Assembly (NCBI RefSeq): GCF_042683245.1
Contig: NZ_JBHUJB010000083.1
Span: 62,001-126,000 of the forward strand
Origin: Rubritalea tangerina
GTDB taxonomy: Bacteria > Verrucomicrobiota > Verrucomicrobiia > Verrucomicrobiales > Akkermansiaceae
Direction: 5' to 3'
DNA: 64,000 nt
The notes under the pieces are model-generated. The model did no database searches, was not told where the DNA came from, and saw nothing but the letters and a program-made list of their open reading frames with translations. Below, piece by piece: positions 1 through 8,234 of the stretch; the stretch's first letter is position 1, and the number at the start of each line of letters is the position of its first letter. The position numbers and the translations under genes were made by a program.

Positions 1-207
1 CTTCAATGCCTGTTTGAGACCCACCATACTCCTTCTTACTTCATTGCTCAGCTCTCAAATGACCACACTATGCTAGTGCATGCCTCCACCATCGAAGACA
101 TGCACGATGATTTGAGCCGACTCAGCTATTTACGGCGACGCATGATCAAGGCCATGCCAGCCAAACCAATAAGCGCAGTGGAGCTGGGCTCAGGGACTGC
201 TGTGTAA
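1..207 (+). CDS. Possible 3' end of an unidentified gene (partial at left edge)
   Basis: A reading frame is open from the first base to a TAA at 205-207 and gives a protein-like tail (for example STIEDMHDDLSRLSYLRRRM). Codon use resembles the plus-strand genes further right. It would overlap the 3' end of the convergent PEP-CTERM gene by about 80 bp, which is unusual, so either the overlap is real or this frame is chance. No family recognised. Confidence 0.3.
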   Translation, partial: LQCLFETHHTPSYFIAQLSNDHTMLVHASTIEDMHDDLSRLSYLRRRMIKAMPAKPISAVELGSGTAV

Positions 208-878
208 GTCACGTCAACATTGGAATAAGTAGCTGTTGCATTTGCAAAGCTCCCCCCATGCAGAAAACCAGCCGTGTCAAAAGTAAGTGACACAGGAGAC
301 GCATCCGTCTGCGAATTGGTCACGCTAAACCCACCCGCCTGACTAAACATGGAATCGACCTTCAATTCACCTCCCACGTTCGTGAAGGTCAAAGAAAATG
401 ACACCGCCGAATTGTCAACATAGCTCCCACTCACAGTTCCAGTACCAAGTGAACTACCGCCAGCAAAAGGATGTGTGGCACTTGCATTAGACGTTCTACT
501 CAAGATGCCTGTATTAACATTAGATGTCCCCGCCTGGCCATAATACCCAGAGTATCCATTGCCACCTATGGGAGGCGTCACACCTGTGGAATCATACATT
601 CCCATGCGAAACTGCCCATTACCAATGTCTCCATCCACAGTCATGTTGCCCGTCAACACAAGCATCTCACCATCCGCAAGGGTCACCTCAGAAAATTTTG
701 CTACAATGCTGGACCTGGTAGCATTCGTTACGCTGGGAGAGGACGTGCCAGCACCACTTAACACGCTATCGCCTTCACCATCGAAGACTTGAGTCCAACC
801 AATAAGGGAGGCGGCTGATGCACTTGTTGATGAGAGTGCTAATGCACCCGATATCACGAGGATTTTGTTTAATTTCAT
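126..878 (-). CDS. PEP-CTERM sorting domain protein
   Basis: Secreted 250-aa protein of unknown function. It has an N-terminal signal peptide (residues 1-22, ending SASA), a Gly/Ser/Thr/Asn-rich body typical of beta-rich surface proteins, and a C-terminal VPEPSS motif followed by a hydrophobic stretch and MRRRK. By family knowledge this is the PEP-CTERM signal, processed by an exosortase at the inner membrane before surface attachment or release. The N-terminal half (around WTQVFDGEGDSVLSG, then an IGNGQFRMGMYDS stretch) matches the next upstream gene at 1086-1883, so the two are paralogues. It lies last in a minus-strand series behind an ECF sigma factor and a FecR-type regulator. The ligand or role is unknown. 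Confidence 0.85.
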   Translation of the reverse strand: MKLNKILVISGALALSSTSASAASLIGWTQVFDGEGDSVLSGAGTSSPSVTNATRSSIVAKFSEVTLADGEMLVLTGNMTVDGDIGNGQFRMGMYDSTGVTPPIGGNGYSGYYGQAGTSNVNTGILSRTSNASATHPFAGGSSLGTGTVSGSYVDNSAVSFSLTFTNVGGELKVDSMFSQAGGFSVTNSQTDASPVSLTFDTAGFLHGGSFANATATYSNVDVTYTAVPEPSSTALIGLAGMALIMRRRK

Positions 879-1013
879 AAGCTATTTGTGTGAGGGATGA
901 CCTAAAGCTTAGGTTTCCTATTTTATCGTCTGCGATCCATCAGTCCTGCGCCACCGTCAATGGCCCAAACACACATCGCACTAAGTAATAGAGCAATCTG
1001 CAATTTGTGACGC

Positions 1014-1059
1014 AAAAAGCTGATTTTTTTCTAATTTAATCGGCAAATCACAGCTTTTT
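1014..1059 (-). terminator. Rho-independent terminator after the 1086-1883 gene
   Basis: Inverted repeat AAAAAGCTG / CAGCTTTTT (1014-1022 with 1051-1059). Read on the minus strand it ends in a T run, about 25 bp past the stop codon at 1086. The rest of the 879-1085 spacer shows nothing clear apart from presumably the promoter of the gene at 126-878. Confidence 0.6.
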
Positions 1060-1085
1060 AAGTGATCACGCCTCGCTGCCACCCA

Positions 1086-1883
1086 CTATTCATCTCGCAG
1101 CATCAAAGAGATTCCAGCAACTCCCAGTATGGCAGCATCAACTTGTCTTTCCTTCTCAACCACTGGCCGCGCCCCAGGATCTGAACTCAGCGTCCCATCA
1201 CTTACGACATTGATATCAAAGTAGCTCGCTGTCATCGCACCAAACGAGCTCCCATGAAGCACCCCCACCATCCCAAAGTTGAAACTCCTTGGCATATATT
1301 CCCCGGTACCTGTACTCAGAAACTCCCCAGTTTTCTCATCCTTCACACTCACCTTCACCCGAAGTGTTTCCCCCACACGCTTTACCTCCATTGCAAAAAA
1401 TAAACGGCAATTCCCACTCAACTCGGGACCTGAGGATACCATACCTACTCTCAGATTCGGCTGCACTTGGCTGGTGAATGGATGGTCCAAGCCTAGCGCA
1501 TTCTCTTGTTGATAAATCCCTCCCTTCCTTCCGTTTGTCCCAATCGCTGCATAAACACCCGAATGCTCAACAGAACTATCAAAGAGCCCAAACCGCCATT
1601 GTCCAGACCCCACGCGGTCTTCAATATCCATGATTCGTATCACACCACTCATTTTCAACGATTGACCATCTTCCAAACTACGCCGTCCAAAGCTGGCCAT
1701 CAGACATGTCTTCGCAGCATGATCAACCACTGGACCAGAGCTTTGCTCACGCCGCATCTCAGCATCCTCATTACCATCAAATACTTTTTTCCACTGCACC
1801 ACAGGCTCCGCACTCAGTGCCGAAATTAAACTCAAAAAGCCTGCAACACATGCGAATATTTTTCGGGGGATTTTATGTTTCAT
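1086..1883 (-). CDS. Secreted paralogue of the neighbouring PEP-CTERM protein, with degenerate C-terminus
   Basis: A 265-aa protein with a signal peptide (residues 1-25, ending LSAEP). The body aligns with the downstream PEP-CTERM protein: VVQWKKVFDG matches IGWTQVFDG, and RVGSGQWRFGLFDSS matches IGNGQFRMGMYDST. The end differs. There is no PEP motif, only a hydrophobic AAILGVAGISLML followed by RDE instead of an Arg/Lys cluster, so exosortase sorting is probably lost. It starts 27 bp after the FecR/LamG gene and is probably co-transcribed with it and the ECF sigma factor, making it a plausible target or partner of that regulatory pair. Molecular function unknown. Confidence 0.7.
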   Translation of the reverse strand: MKHKIPRKIFACVAGFLSLISALSAEPVVQWKKVFDGNEDAEMRREQSSGPVVDHAAKTCLMASFGRRSLEDGQSLKMSGVIRIMDIEDRVGSGQWRFGLFDSSVEHSGVYAAIGTNGRKGGIYQQENALGLDHPFTSQVQPNLRVGMVSSGPELSGNCRLFFAMEVKRVGETLRVKVSVKDEKTGEFLSTGTGEYMPRSFNFGMVGVLHGSSFGAMTASYFDINVVSDGTLSSDPGARPVVEKERQVDAAILGVAGISLMLRDE

Positions 1884-1910
1884 AAGGGAAAGTGGCTTGA
1901 GAAAGTTGTA

Positions 1911-3485
1911 CTAGTCAGTCATACCCACAAATGGATTAGCGTCCATCAACGACCGGATTTGCGCCTGGTTGAGCACTCCAAAAAATAAGTAAACCTCGTC
2001 CAGGTCACCATCCACCGAGAGCTTTCCTGAAACATTAGCGATACTCGCCCCAAACCTCACAGGCAATGCCCCCTCGCTCAATATATCCGTCATCACCTCA
2101 GACTCCGCTGCACTTGCATCGACCGCGACTTCCTCACCATTCAGATAAATACGTATATCGGGATGCCCAGCCTCCGTTTGCTCACCCGTATACACCACAG
2201 CCAAATGCACCCATTCCCCCATCACACCACTCGGCTTCTCCACTAAGTTGAGCGGAGCTCCCATTAAAGAAACCCTTGGCTTACCAGAATCTAAAACACT
2301 CACCTGCCATAGCTTGCCCACTTCTCTCGTCCCCCATGAACAATAGGGGGAGAGAACCTCAGATTGACAATTCTTCCTATGCCTAATCCACGCAGCAAAA
2401 CTTCGGGGCGTATTTTCCCCCATCCCCCTGAATGCTGACTCAGCAAAAACACCATCACCAGACAAGGATAAGGCCTGACCAAATTTCCCATCTGTAAGGT
2501 AAGTAGAAGCTTCGATACCTACAACTTTGGATGCAGCAGTCTGCTTCAAACGCGCCTCATACCCACTCACTCCAGGCAAATTCCCCTTAGCCTCAAATGC
2601 CCCATCTCTAGCAGAATCAAAGGACCAATGCACGTAGGGCATACTGTAACTAAACTGCCTCCTAAACACCTCACTACCCAAATCAATCTGTTCCGCCCTA
2701 CCATAGGGGTCTAACGCCATTGCTTGGCCTTCATATAAATCACAGTCCTCTCCAGTACGTAACTTTGAGTCCACACGCACACTCCCACGCGCCACATGCA
2801 CTTGAAGTCGATCTTTACTATCAAACCGAAGTCCAAATTCTGTACCCAAATCTATCACCTTCCCACGGTCAGTATGAACCGTAAACCCTCGACCCGCACT
2901 TGGAACTCTAAACCAACCTGCTCCCCCATGCATCCGTAATTCAGCTATAGAAACAACCTCCAACTCCGTCGGTCCCTCAACAATCGCCTCCACCCCCCTT
3001 GGTAAACTTAACCTCACAACCCCTTGCTTCAAAACCACACGCTCACCCTTCTCTATCTGACCTGCCTCATCCACTACCTCATCTCTCAGATTCTTCACTT
3101 CAAGAATGGCATCATACGAAGCTTCCATGAATACCTGATCTCCTATTCCTCCACCACGGCTGTTGAGTTGGTAGAAATGAAAGGCTACACCTAACATGAT
3201 CAAGGCAGCCAAACCCGATAAGACAGACATCACTGCAACACGGCGCTTTTGCCTTAAAAGAACAAAATCACTCACAGGCAGCGTGCCACTTTCCCCCTTC
3301 ATCTTAGCCGTACGCTGTAATAGAGAAACAAGTTCCATGTGCTCAAGATATTGTCTCCTCACTCCAGCATCGTCTTTCATTCGCTGAACAAGCCTCTCAG
3401 ACTCAATCTCAGTGAGTGAACCGTCTTCAAGCCCCTGAATCAGTTGCTCAATTTCCATAGATCTCTTTGTATTTCTCTTCATCAC
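1911..3485 (-). CDS. FecR-domain membrane regulator with C-terminal LamG domain
   Basis: A 524-aa protein. Residues 1-80 are cytoplasmic and probably an anti-sigma region. A membrane segment lies at about 84-106. A FecR-like region spans roughly 115-250, with key stretches VVLKQGVVRLSLPRGVEAIV and DLGTEFGLRF. A LamG/concanavalin-like domain lies at about 330-515 (RSFAAWIRH, GEWVHLAVVYTGE, RIYLNGEEV). FecR proteins carry a surface signal to a partner ECF sigma factor. The start overlaps the end of the sigma gene by 4 bp (ATGA), indicating translational coupling. This FecR-LamG fusion is common in Verrucomicrobiota and Planctomycetota. The ligand is unknown and may be a glycan, given the LamG fold. 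Confidence 0.85.
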   Translation of the reverse strand: MMKRNTKRSMEIEQLIQGLEDGSLTEIESERLVQRMKDDAGVRRQYLEHMELVSLLQRTAKMKGESGTLPVSDFVLLRQKRRVAVMSVLSGLAALIMLGVAFHFYQLNSRGGGIGDQVFMEASYDAILEVKNLRDEVVDEAGQIEKGERVVLKQGVVRLSLPRGVEAIVEGPTELEVVSIAELRMHGGAGWFRVPSAGRGFTVHTDRGKVIDLGTEFGLRFDSKDRLQVHVARGSVRVDSKLRTGEDCDLYEGQAMALDPYGRAEQIDLGSEVFRRQFSYSMPYVHWSFDSARDGAFEAKGNLPGVSGYEARLKQTAASKVVGIEASTYLTDGKFGQALSLSGDGVFAESAFRGMGENTPRSFAAWIRHRKNCQSEVLSPYCSWGTREVGKLWQVSVLDSGKPRVSLMGAPLNLVEKPSGVMGEWVHLAVVYTGEQTEAGHPDIRIYLNGEEVAVDASAAESEVMTDILSEGALPVRFGASIANVSGKLSVDGDLDEVYLFFGVLNQAQIRSLMDANPFVGMTD

Positions 3486-4018
3486 GCACCTGTCAGCGAA
3501 TGCTTGGTTTTATTCTGTATGCACTTTTTCAAGGCCGCACGAATTCGATAAAGAGCTGCTCTCACTGCTTGCTCACTGCGCCCACTAGCTTTCGCGTATG
3601 CTTTGAGGCCAGATTTCTTCCAATACCGGTGAAGGACTAACTCCTGATCCTTCGACTGCAACAAACTCAGACACTCATTCAACATTGCTAGCTTCTTCCC
3701 CCCTCCTGTAGGCTCAGACTCTTCCATCTCCTGATGCAGTAAACTACAAAGTTCCTCATCAAACATCACCGATGGAGCACGCTTTGCATTGCGCTGAAAA
3801 TTCATCACCTGATACCGTGCTACCCTCAACGACCAAGCCTTAAAATTCGTGCCAATCGTAAACTCATGACGCTTCTTCCACAGCACCTCGTTGGTTAACT
3901 GAACCACATCCTCAGACTCAGAACACCCTGGAAGTAACGATATGACAAATGCATGTATCAAGTCTTGGTGGCTCACCAACAACTTTACAAAGGCATCTTC
4001 ATTCTCCGTCTCCATCAT
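3482..4018 (-). CDS. ECF-type RNA polymerase sigma factor
   Basis: A 178-aa protein of the Rhodopirellula/Verrucomicrobium-type sigma-70 family. Region 2 spans roughly residues 8-75 (core-binding SEDVVQLTNEVLWKKR, then GTNFKAWSLRVARYQVMNFQR for -10 recognition). Region 4 spans about 105-165 (AYAKASGRSEQAVRAALYRIR, an HTH for the -35 element). It forms a coupled pair with the FecR/LamG gene, whose start it overlaps by 4 bp. It presumably directs transcription of its own operon and the adjacent PEP-CTERM-like genes, but no promoter could be assigned confidently by eye. Confidence 0.9.
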   Translation of the reverse strand: MMETENEDAFVKLLVSHQDLIHAFVISLLPGCSESEDVVQLTNEVLWKKRHEFTIGTNFKAWSLRVARYQVMNFQRNAKRAPSVMFDEELCSLLHQEMEESEPTGGGKKLAMLNECLSLLQSKDQELVLHRYWKKSGLKAYAKASGRSEQAVRAALYRIRAALKKCIQNKTKHSLTGA

Positions 4019-4131
4019 TCACAAAATTCTCTCAACTAAGTCATAGAGGATTTCCGAAAATGTGACGCCAATTTTCGTAATTTTTGTAAAAAATAATCCC
4101 ACACCTGTGATTTCCATACGTCCTAGACGCA

Positions 4132-4725
4132 TCACCCCACCATCCGACGGAAGGTCAAACTCACCCTCGGGCTAGCTACCTTTTTGGTTTTTGCCACACA
4201 ATGCTGCCAGCATTGCTGCGTCTTTCCACGCATCACCAACAAGCTCCCATGCTCCAAGTCTTTCGCCACCGTCTCTTTGCTACTCTTGTGACGAAATCGC
4301 AAACGCCGTTCTGCTCCTAGGCTCAATGCCGCAATCACTGGCTCCTCACCTAGCTCAGGCTCATCATCGCTGTGCCATCCCATCCCTTCCTCTCCACTAT
4401 GGTAAAGGTTCAGCAAACAAGAATTGAACCTCTCTCCCGTCTCCTTCTCTACCCAACTTTTTATCTCAAGAAGTAATGGCGACCATGCTACCGCCTGCTT
4501 CGTCACACCTGAGTAATGGTACTCCCTCCCCGCATCACCATACCAAATCACCTTCCGCGCCGTAACCACCTTCCTCCCAAACATCACTAGTTCATCATGC
4601 GCCCAGTTTGGATCACCTAACAAAGCTTCTAGCCAAGCATCTGAATCCGCTGCCATTGCCCCAAAATAGACCACCTCCCCATCGTAAGGTAAAATCGATT
4701 GTCTATCCTGAGGAAATAACTCCAT
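4132..4725 (-). CDS. AlkB-type 2-oxoglutarate/Fe(II) nucleic-acid demethylase
   Basis: A 197-aa ALKBH2/3-like dioxygenase, which oxidatively removes alkyl groups such as 1-methyladenine and 3-methylcytosine from DNA or RNA. Visible motifs are GMGWHSDDEPELG (the H-x-D iron ligands), GAERRLRFRHK, LEHGSLLVM, QHCVAKTKK (third His) and PRVSLTFR (the 2-oxoglutarate-binding Arg pair). It starts only 10 bp after rtcA on the same strand and is therefore most likely the last gene of the RtcR/sigma-54 RNA-repair operon. That placement suggests RNA, for example alkylated tRNA, as at least one substrate, but this is inference from context. Confidence 0.88.
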   Translation of the reverse strand: MELFPQDRQSILPYDGEVVYFGAMAADSDAWLEALLGDPNWAHDELVMFGRKVVTARKVIWYGDAGREYHYSGVTKQAVAWSPLLLEIKSWVEKETGERFNSCLLNLYHSGEEGMGWHSDDEPELGEEPVIAALSLGAERRLRFRHKSSKETVAKDLEHGSLLVMRGKTQQCWQHCVAKTKKVASPRVSLTFRRMVG

Positions 4726-4735
4726 TGCTCACGCT

Positions 4736-5749
4736 CTATCTCCCGATCACAAAAGTCCACAAGCCCGTTTCGTCTCCTTCAACCGAGATCTTCACATCCA
4801 GGAATTGTTGGATCACCCGCATGTTCGTGCGTAAATGGTTAGTCATTTTAGCTGTCGTGAAGCTCCCCGTCCCAGCCAGAGCCATCGGCAACAAAACCTG
4901 ATCAGCAAGATGTTCGCCAAACGCCGCTTCAGGCACCTTGAGGAATTCCCTCACCTGCTTCACCACTCTGCCAGCCACGCGCTCCGCACTGAGTCCATAA
5001 GCCCCATAGTCAGTAAACCTCTCAGAGACATGCTCGTAGTCCAAGTGCACCGCAAAACAATTGCCAGCACCATCCACCAACTTTACCTGATCCAAGGACG
5101 AGTCATAGCTCTCCCATGCCAGACGCTTCGCCGCATGGTTCACCTCACGTCGCATGATCTCTCCCGATAAATTCGCCACCATCGCAGAGAGCTCCCGGCG
5201 CAATAATGCCCCCCGCTCACAAAACGACGCTCCCACAAGCACTGATGGTTCGACCCTCGCCACAATCTCCCCACCTCCAGCAGGAGCAAAACCAACCCGC
5301 TCACACTCCAACACAGCACTCACTCCAAGCTTCCTAACAGCAGGTAGAAAAACCTTCGCGATATAATCTGCCGAAGGAGCCAATGGGTTATGCGTTCCGC
5401 CACGCACCCGCAGCACACTCATCCCTTCGGCTAGCATCAAAGCCGGTAGTAAAGTCTGAAAAACCAGAGTCGTGCTGCCTGCACTCCCAATCTTGAATGA
5501 ATACTCCCCCGCCTGCACCTCACCTGGCTCAAAATACAGCTCCTGTGACCCCATCTCCGCCCCGCTCACCTGTGCTCCCGACACCTCTGCCGCCGCACGC
5601 ACACAAGTCAAATGCTGACGCATCAAGCCCGGCTTCTTACGTCCACCACGAATCTGCACCATCCGAAACGCCCGCCCCGTCACCATCGACAAAGACAACG
5701 CCGAACGCAGCACCTGACCACCACCATCACTTCCATTAATCTCTAACAT
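4736..5749 (-). CDS. rtcA: RNA 3'-terminal phosphate cyclase
   Basis: A 337-aa RtcA. It converts RNA 3'-phosphate ends to 2',3'-cyclic phosphates using ATP via a covalent His-AMP, producing the ends that RtcB uses. Family motifs are the N-terminal INGSDGGGQVLRSALSLS, KIGSAGSTTLVFQTLLP, RGGTHNPLAPSADY and EHLADQVLLPMALAG, which contains the nucleotidyl-accepting His. Length is typical of bacterial RtcA. It lies 302 bp downstream of rtcB with a repeat-containing spacer between, and 10 bp upstream of the AlkB-like gene. Confidence 0.93.
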   Translation of the reverse strand: MLEINGSDGGGQVLRSALSLSMVTGRAFRMVQIRGGRKKPGLMRQHLTCVRAAAEVSGAQVSGAEMGSQELYFEPGEVQAGEYSFKIGSAGSTTLVFQTLLPALMLAEGMSVLRVRGGTHNPLAPSADYIAKVFLPAVRKLGVSAVLECERVGFAPAGGGEIVARVEPSVLVGASFCERGALLRRELSAMVANLSGEIMRREVNHAAKRLAWESYDSSLDQVKLVDGAGNCFAVHLDYEHVSERFTDYGAYGLSAERVAGRVVKQVREFLKVPEAAFGEHLADQVLLPMALAGTGSFTTAKMTNHLRTNMRVIQQFLDVKISVEGDETGLWTFVIGR

Positions 5750-5761
5750 CTTATTTCTATT

Positions 5762-5968
5762 CTATTTTAAGGAGACCCCGAAAGGCGCGAAAATTACGAA
5801 CTAACCCAGCTTGTTGAAACGCTCTATATCACGAATCTCACCAATTTCCACGAATGCTTAAACAAGCTCTTTATGATACAAGCTATACGACAATGTGTGT
5901 CGATTCGTGAGATCCGTGGTTTTCAATCGTTCTCTCTAGTTAAAGCTTTCGCCACTTTCGCGGTTCCA
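5762..5968. repeat. CACGAAT-type degenerate short repeats in the rtcB-rtcA spacer
   Basis: The spacer carries several copies of a short motif: CACGAAT near 5830 and CCACGAATG near 5849 on the plus strand, ATTCGTG and GATCCGTGG near 5903-5920 in the other orientation, and CGAAAGGCGCGAAA / TTTCGCCACTTTCGCGG near the two ends (about 5778-5793 and 5948-5965). The copies face each other, giving an overall imperfect inverted arrangement. There is no convincing open reading frame. It looks like an inserted or decaying intergenic repeat element rather than part of rtcA or rtcB. Confidence 0.5.
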
Positions 5969-6000
5969 TCATTATCAAACATCTGACGAAGCCACTAGCT

Positions 6001-6051
6001 CTCACTTAATACTTAACACTTTTCACTTAACACTGATCGGGCAAAGCCCGA
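6001..6051 (-). repeat. Hairpin plus heptad-repeat element, copy 1
   Basis: On the minus strand a perfect hairpin, GATCGGGC-TTT-GCCCGATC, is followed immediately by a run with 7-nt periodicity (AGTGTTA AGTGAAA AGTGTTA AGTATTA AGTGAGA). The same architecture, with a different stem sequence, occurs twice at 22.1-22.2 kb. The hairpin lies just past the rtcB stop codon and may also act as a transcription attenuator between rtcB and rtcA. Confidence 0.65.
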
Positions 6052-7563
6052 TCAATCATCCGCCTTACTTGCATCCTTGATCACGAAACGTGCCCTCAAG
6101 CGCGCCACAGTATGCGCTAAGTCAGCCTTCTCTACAGATTCTAACACTGCGCTAAAATCTTTATAGGCATCAGGAGCTTCATCTCTAGGGTAGTTTCTTC
6201 CATTAAACAAGATATCCGCTTCATTGAGCCCATGATCGACCTCTCTTTGCTCGAGATTTCGAAATGCCCCTCTTCGGCTCATCTGCCTTCCTGCCCCATG
6301 ATTCACGGAGTAGCAGGACTTCTCAGCGCCTGGCAATGCCGCCATGACCACGGAACCATCACGCGGATTCCCCGGCAATAAGATCGGATGCCCAGTCTCG
6401 TAGAAGGGAGTTTCTTTCAGAGCGAAGTGCCCCGCTGGAAATGCCCGTGTCGCCCCCTTTCGGTGCACCCACTGGAACTTGTCCTTCACCTTCTCGTGCC
6501 GCGCGATGTTATGCGAAATGAAGTAAACCAAATGCCCTTCCACTTCTGGCAGCACGGACTGGAAAGCCTCGAGCACCAGCGCATTGATCAACAAATGGTT
6601 CACTGTCGCAAAGTTTGCCCCAATCGCCATGTCGTCAAGGTAGTCGTTCGCTTCCTGAGTCCCCAGTGGCGCATAAACTAACTTCTTATCATTCGCCGGA
6701 TAGGGAATCCCCCAGCGGTCAAACATCTTCTCTAACACTCGGAACTGCCCAGTCGCAAGATCGTGTCCGAGACCCCGAGACCCACAGTGTGAGAGAAATG
6801 CCACATGCCCATGCTTCAGTCCAAAAACTTCCGCCTTCGCACGCGCCGCAGCATTGTCCTCGATTTCCACAACCTCCGCCTCACCAAAGTGGTTCCCACC
6901 ACCATAGGTTCCAAGCTGGTCGACCTTTTTCGGGAATCGCTCCTTGAACTGATTGTTCTCACAGAGCTTCTCGAAACGACGCTCGAGTGCCTCCTGAGTT
7001 CGATCATGACCAAGGTGAAAACTATCTTCACAACGAGCCGCCCACTCAAATGGAATGCCAAGTGCTGCACAGACCTCCTCAGAAGCCCCTTCCACACAAA
7101 TCTTCTGTCCAAGTTCAGCACTAATTTCACGCCCGTGCTGTACCGAACGCTGCCCCTTGCCGGCACCTGTTGGAGTACGCTCACAGATCGCCTCAATCAA
7201 AGCACGACGCACACGTTTGTCATCGATCTGATCCTTGTGCACATTCGTCTGCAAAAGACTCATTGAGCACTTAATGTCCACTCCAACAGGTCCCGGATAA
7301 ATATGGGTAGGAGATACCATCACACAGCCCACCGGAGCCCCATAGCCCGCATGCGCATCTGGATTGAGTACCAACTCAGTCACCCCCGGTGCCTCTCGTG
7401 AATTCAATGCCTGCTTCAAACAAAGGTCATCAAAACCCTCACGAATAGCCTCTGTCCCAATCACAGTGATCGGACGTAAACTTGTATCGCGCGCTGGTAA
7501 AATTCCAGTCGCCTCCCCTGTCGGGATAATTCCTGTCTCTGGCTTCTCTGCTACGGTATTCAT
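6052..7563 (-). CDS. rtcB: RNA-splicing ligase RtcB
   Basis: A 503-aa GTP- and Mn(II)-dependent ligase that joins 2',3'-cyclic-phosphate (or 3'-phosphate) and 5'-OH RNA ends. Active-site landmarks are GVDIKC (Asp96, Cys99 metal ligands), GGGNHF (221-226), SHCGSRGLGH (258-267), HNIARHE (351-357) and NHGAGRQMSR (421-430) with the guanylylated His422. Length is within the family range. It lies 11 bp after the zinc-ribbon gene, so the two are co-transcribed from the sigma-54 promoter at 8041-8055. Together with rtcA and alkB it forms an inducible RNA repair set. Confidence 0.95.
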   Translation of the reverse strand: MNTVAEKPETGIIPTGEATGILPARDTSLRPITVIGTEAIREGFDDLCLKQALNSREAPGVTELVLNPDAHAGYGAPVGCVMVSPTHIYPGPVGVDIKCSMSLLQTNVHKDQIDDKRVRRALIEAICERTPTGAGKGQRSVQHGREISAELGQKICVEGASEEVCAALGIPFEWAARCEDSFHLGHDRTQEALERRFEKLCENNQFKERFPKKVDQLGTYGGGNHFGEAEVVEIEDNAAARAKAEVFGLKHGHVAFLSHCGSRGLGHDLATGQFRVLEKMFDRWGIPYPANDKKLVYAPLGTQEANDYLDDMAIGANFATVNHLLINALVLEAFQSVLPEVEGHLVYFISHNIARHEKVKDKFQWVHRKGATRAFPAGHFALKETPFYETGHPILLPGNPRDGSVVMAALPGAEKSCYSVNHGAGRQMSRRGAFRNLEQREVDHGLNEADILFNGRNYPRDEAPDAYKDFSAVLESVEKADLAHTVARLRARFVIKDASKADD

Positions 7564-7574
7564 TTTCTTCTTTT

Positions 7575-7946
7575 CTATTTTAAATTTTTCTTTGCGATTC
7601 CCTCAAGATGCTCTTTGCGAGCTTTATCCTTTCTCAGTCTCTCTCTGACTCGGCAACTTCTGCAACGAATAGCGACAGACTCCCAATCCCCACCCACTAC
7701 CTCGTACCACCATTTCTGCTGCTTTGCTGTCCAGAGTTGACGACTCCCACAATCTCTACACGTAAATGGATAATCCTCATAGTAGTCAGGTAGATCAAAC
7801 AAGAGAGACGAAGATACTATCTTCTCTTTATCCACTGGCAGATGGTTAAACTTTAATCGATTAGCTTGCTGTACCCTCGCTCGCTTCTCAGCCTTCCGCT
7901 TCCGTTGCTCTCTCAACTTCTGCCTTTTTTGTTTATTGCTCAACAT
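7575..7946 (-). CDS. Small basic zinc-ribbon (zf-trcl-like) protein, first gene of the rtc operon
   Basis: A 123-aa protein. The N-terminus is highly basic (residues 1-33, KQKRQKLREQRKRKAEKRAR), suggesting RNA binding. A zinc ribbon lies at about 60-100 with CRDCGSRQLWTA and RCRSCRVR as the two Cys pairs, resembling the 'probable zinc-ribbon' family (PF13451 type). A longer reading frame begins at 8048, but that start would lie inside the sigma-54 promoter (8041-8055), so the internal ATG at 7946 is chosen. It ends 11 bp before rtcB. Co-transcription with RtcB suggests an accessory role in RNA repair, for example end recognition. Function is inferred from context only. Confidence 0.75.
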   Translation of the reverse strand: MLSNKQKRQKLREQRKRKAEKRARVQQANRLKFNHLPVDKEKIVSSSLLFDLPDYYEDYPFTCRDCGSRQLWTAKQQKWWYEVVGGDWESVAIRCRSCRVRERLRKDKARKEHLEGIAKKNLK

Positions 7947-8040
7947 GGTGATCAGTGGGATTAGCTGCGATGGTGGTTGGATTCCTCCTCCTCTGCCACC
8001 ACCGCAGCTTGGTGACGATTTTTGATTCACCACTCCTATT

Positions 8041-8055
8041 GCACCCACCGTGCCA
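8041..8055 (-). promoter_or_regulatory. Sigma-54 (-24/-12) promoter of the zinc-ribbon-rtcB-rtcA-alkB operon
   Basis: The minus strand reads TTGGCACGGTGGGTGCAA across 8056-8039. This matches the sigma-54 consensus TGGCACG-N4-TTGC with one deviation (GTGC) and has the diagnostic GG-N10-GC spacing. Transcription would begin near 8030, giving a leader of about 80 nt before the ATG at 7946. It faces the divergent rtcR gene, as in known RtcR-controlled operons. The AT-rich stretch at 8085-8230 is suitable for the activator site and DNA bending, but no specific RtcR site was identified. Confidence 0.85.
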
Positions 8056-8234
8056 ACCCTCTCTACAAGCCCCCCTAAAAATTAATCAATCCATTATTTT
8101 ATAAAGAGTTACACGCTGTAAATAAATTTTCACCAACAAAAGAACCCACCCCAAAAACACATTAATTAGATAAAAAAATATATATATCTATCTATTTTTA
8201 TCTACACACCCTCACCACTCTGCTAGTTCTTGGC

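Noticed and set aside
5762..6051. CRISPR-like array in the rtcB-rtcA gap
   Set aside because: Repeats are 7-10 nt and degenerate with no constant spacers, and there are no cas genes.
7947..8048. Longer N-terminus (start at 8048) for the zinc-ribbon protein
   Set aside because: The extra 34 residues are Gly/Pro/Ser-rich, and the start codon would overlap the sigma-54 promoter upstream of the expected transcription start.
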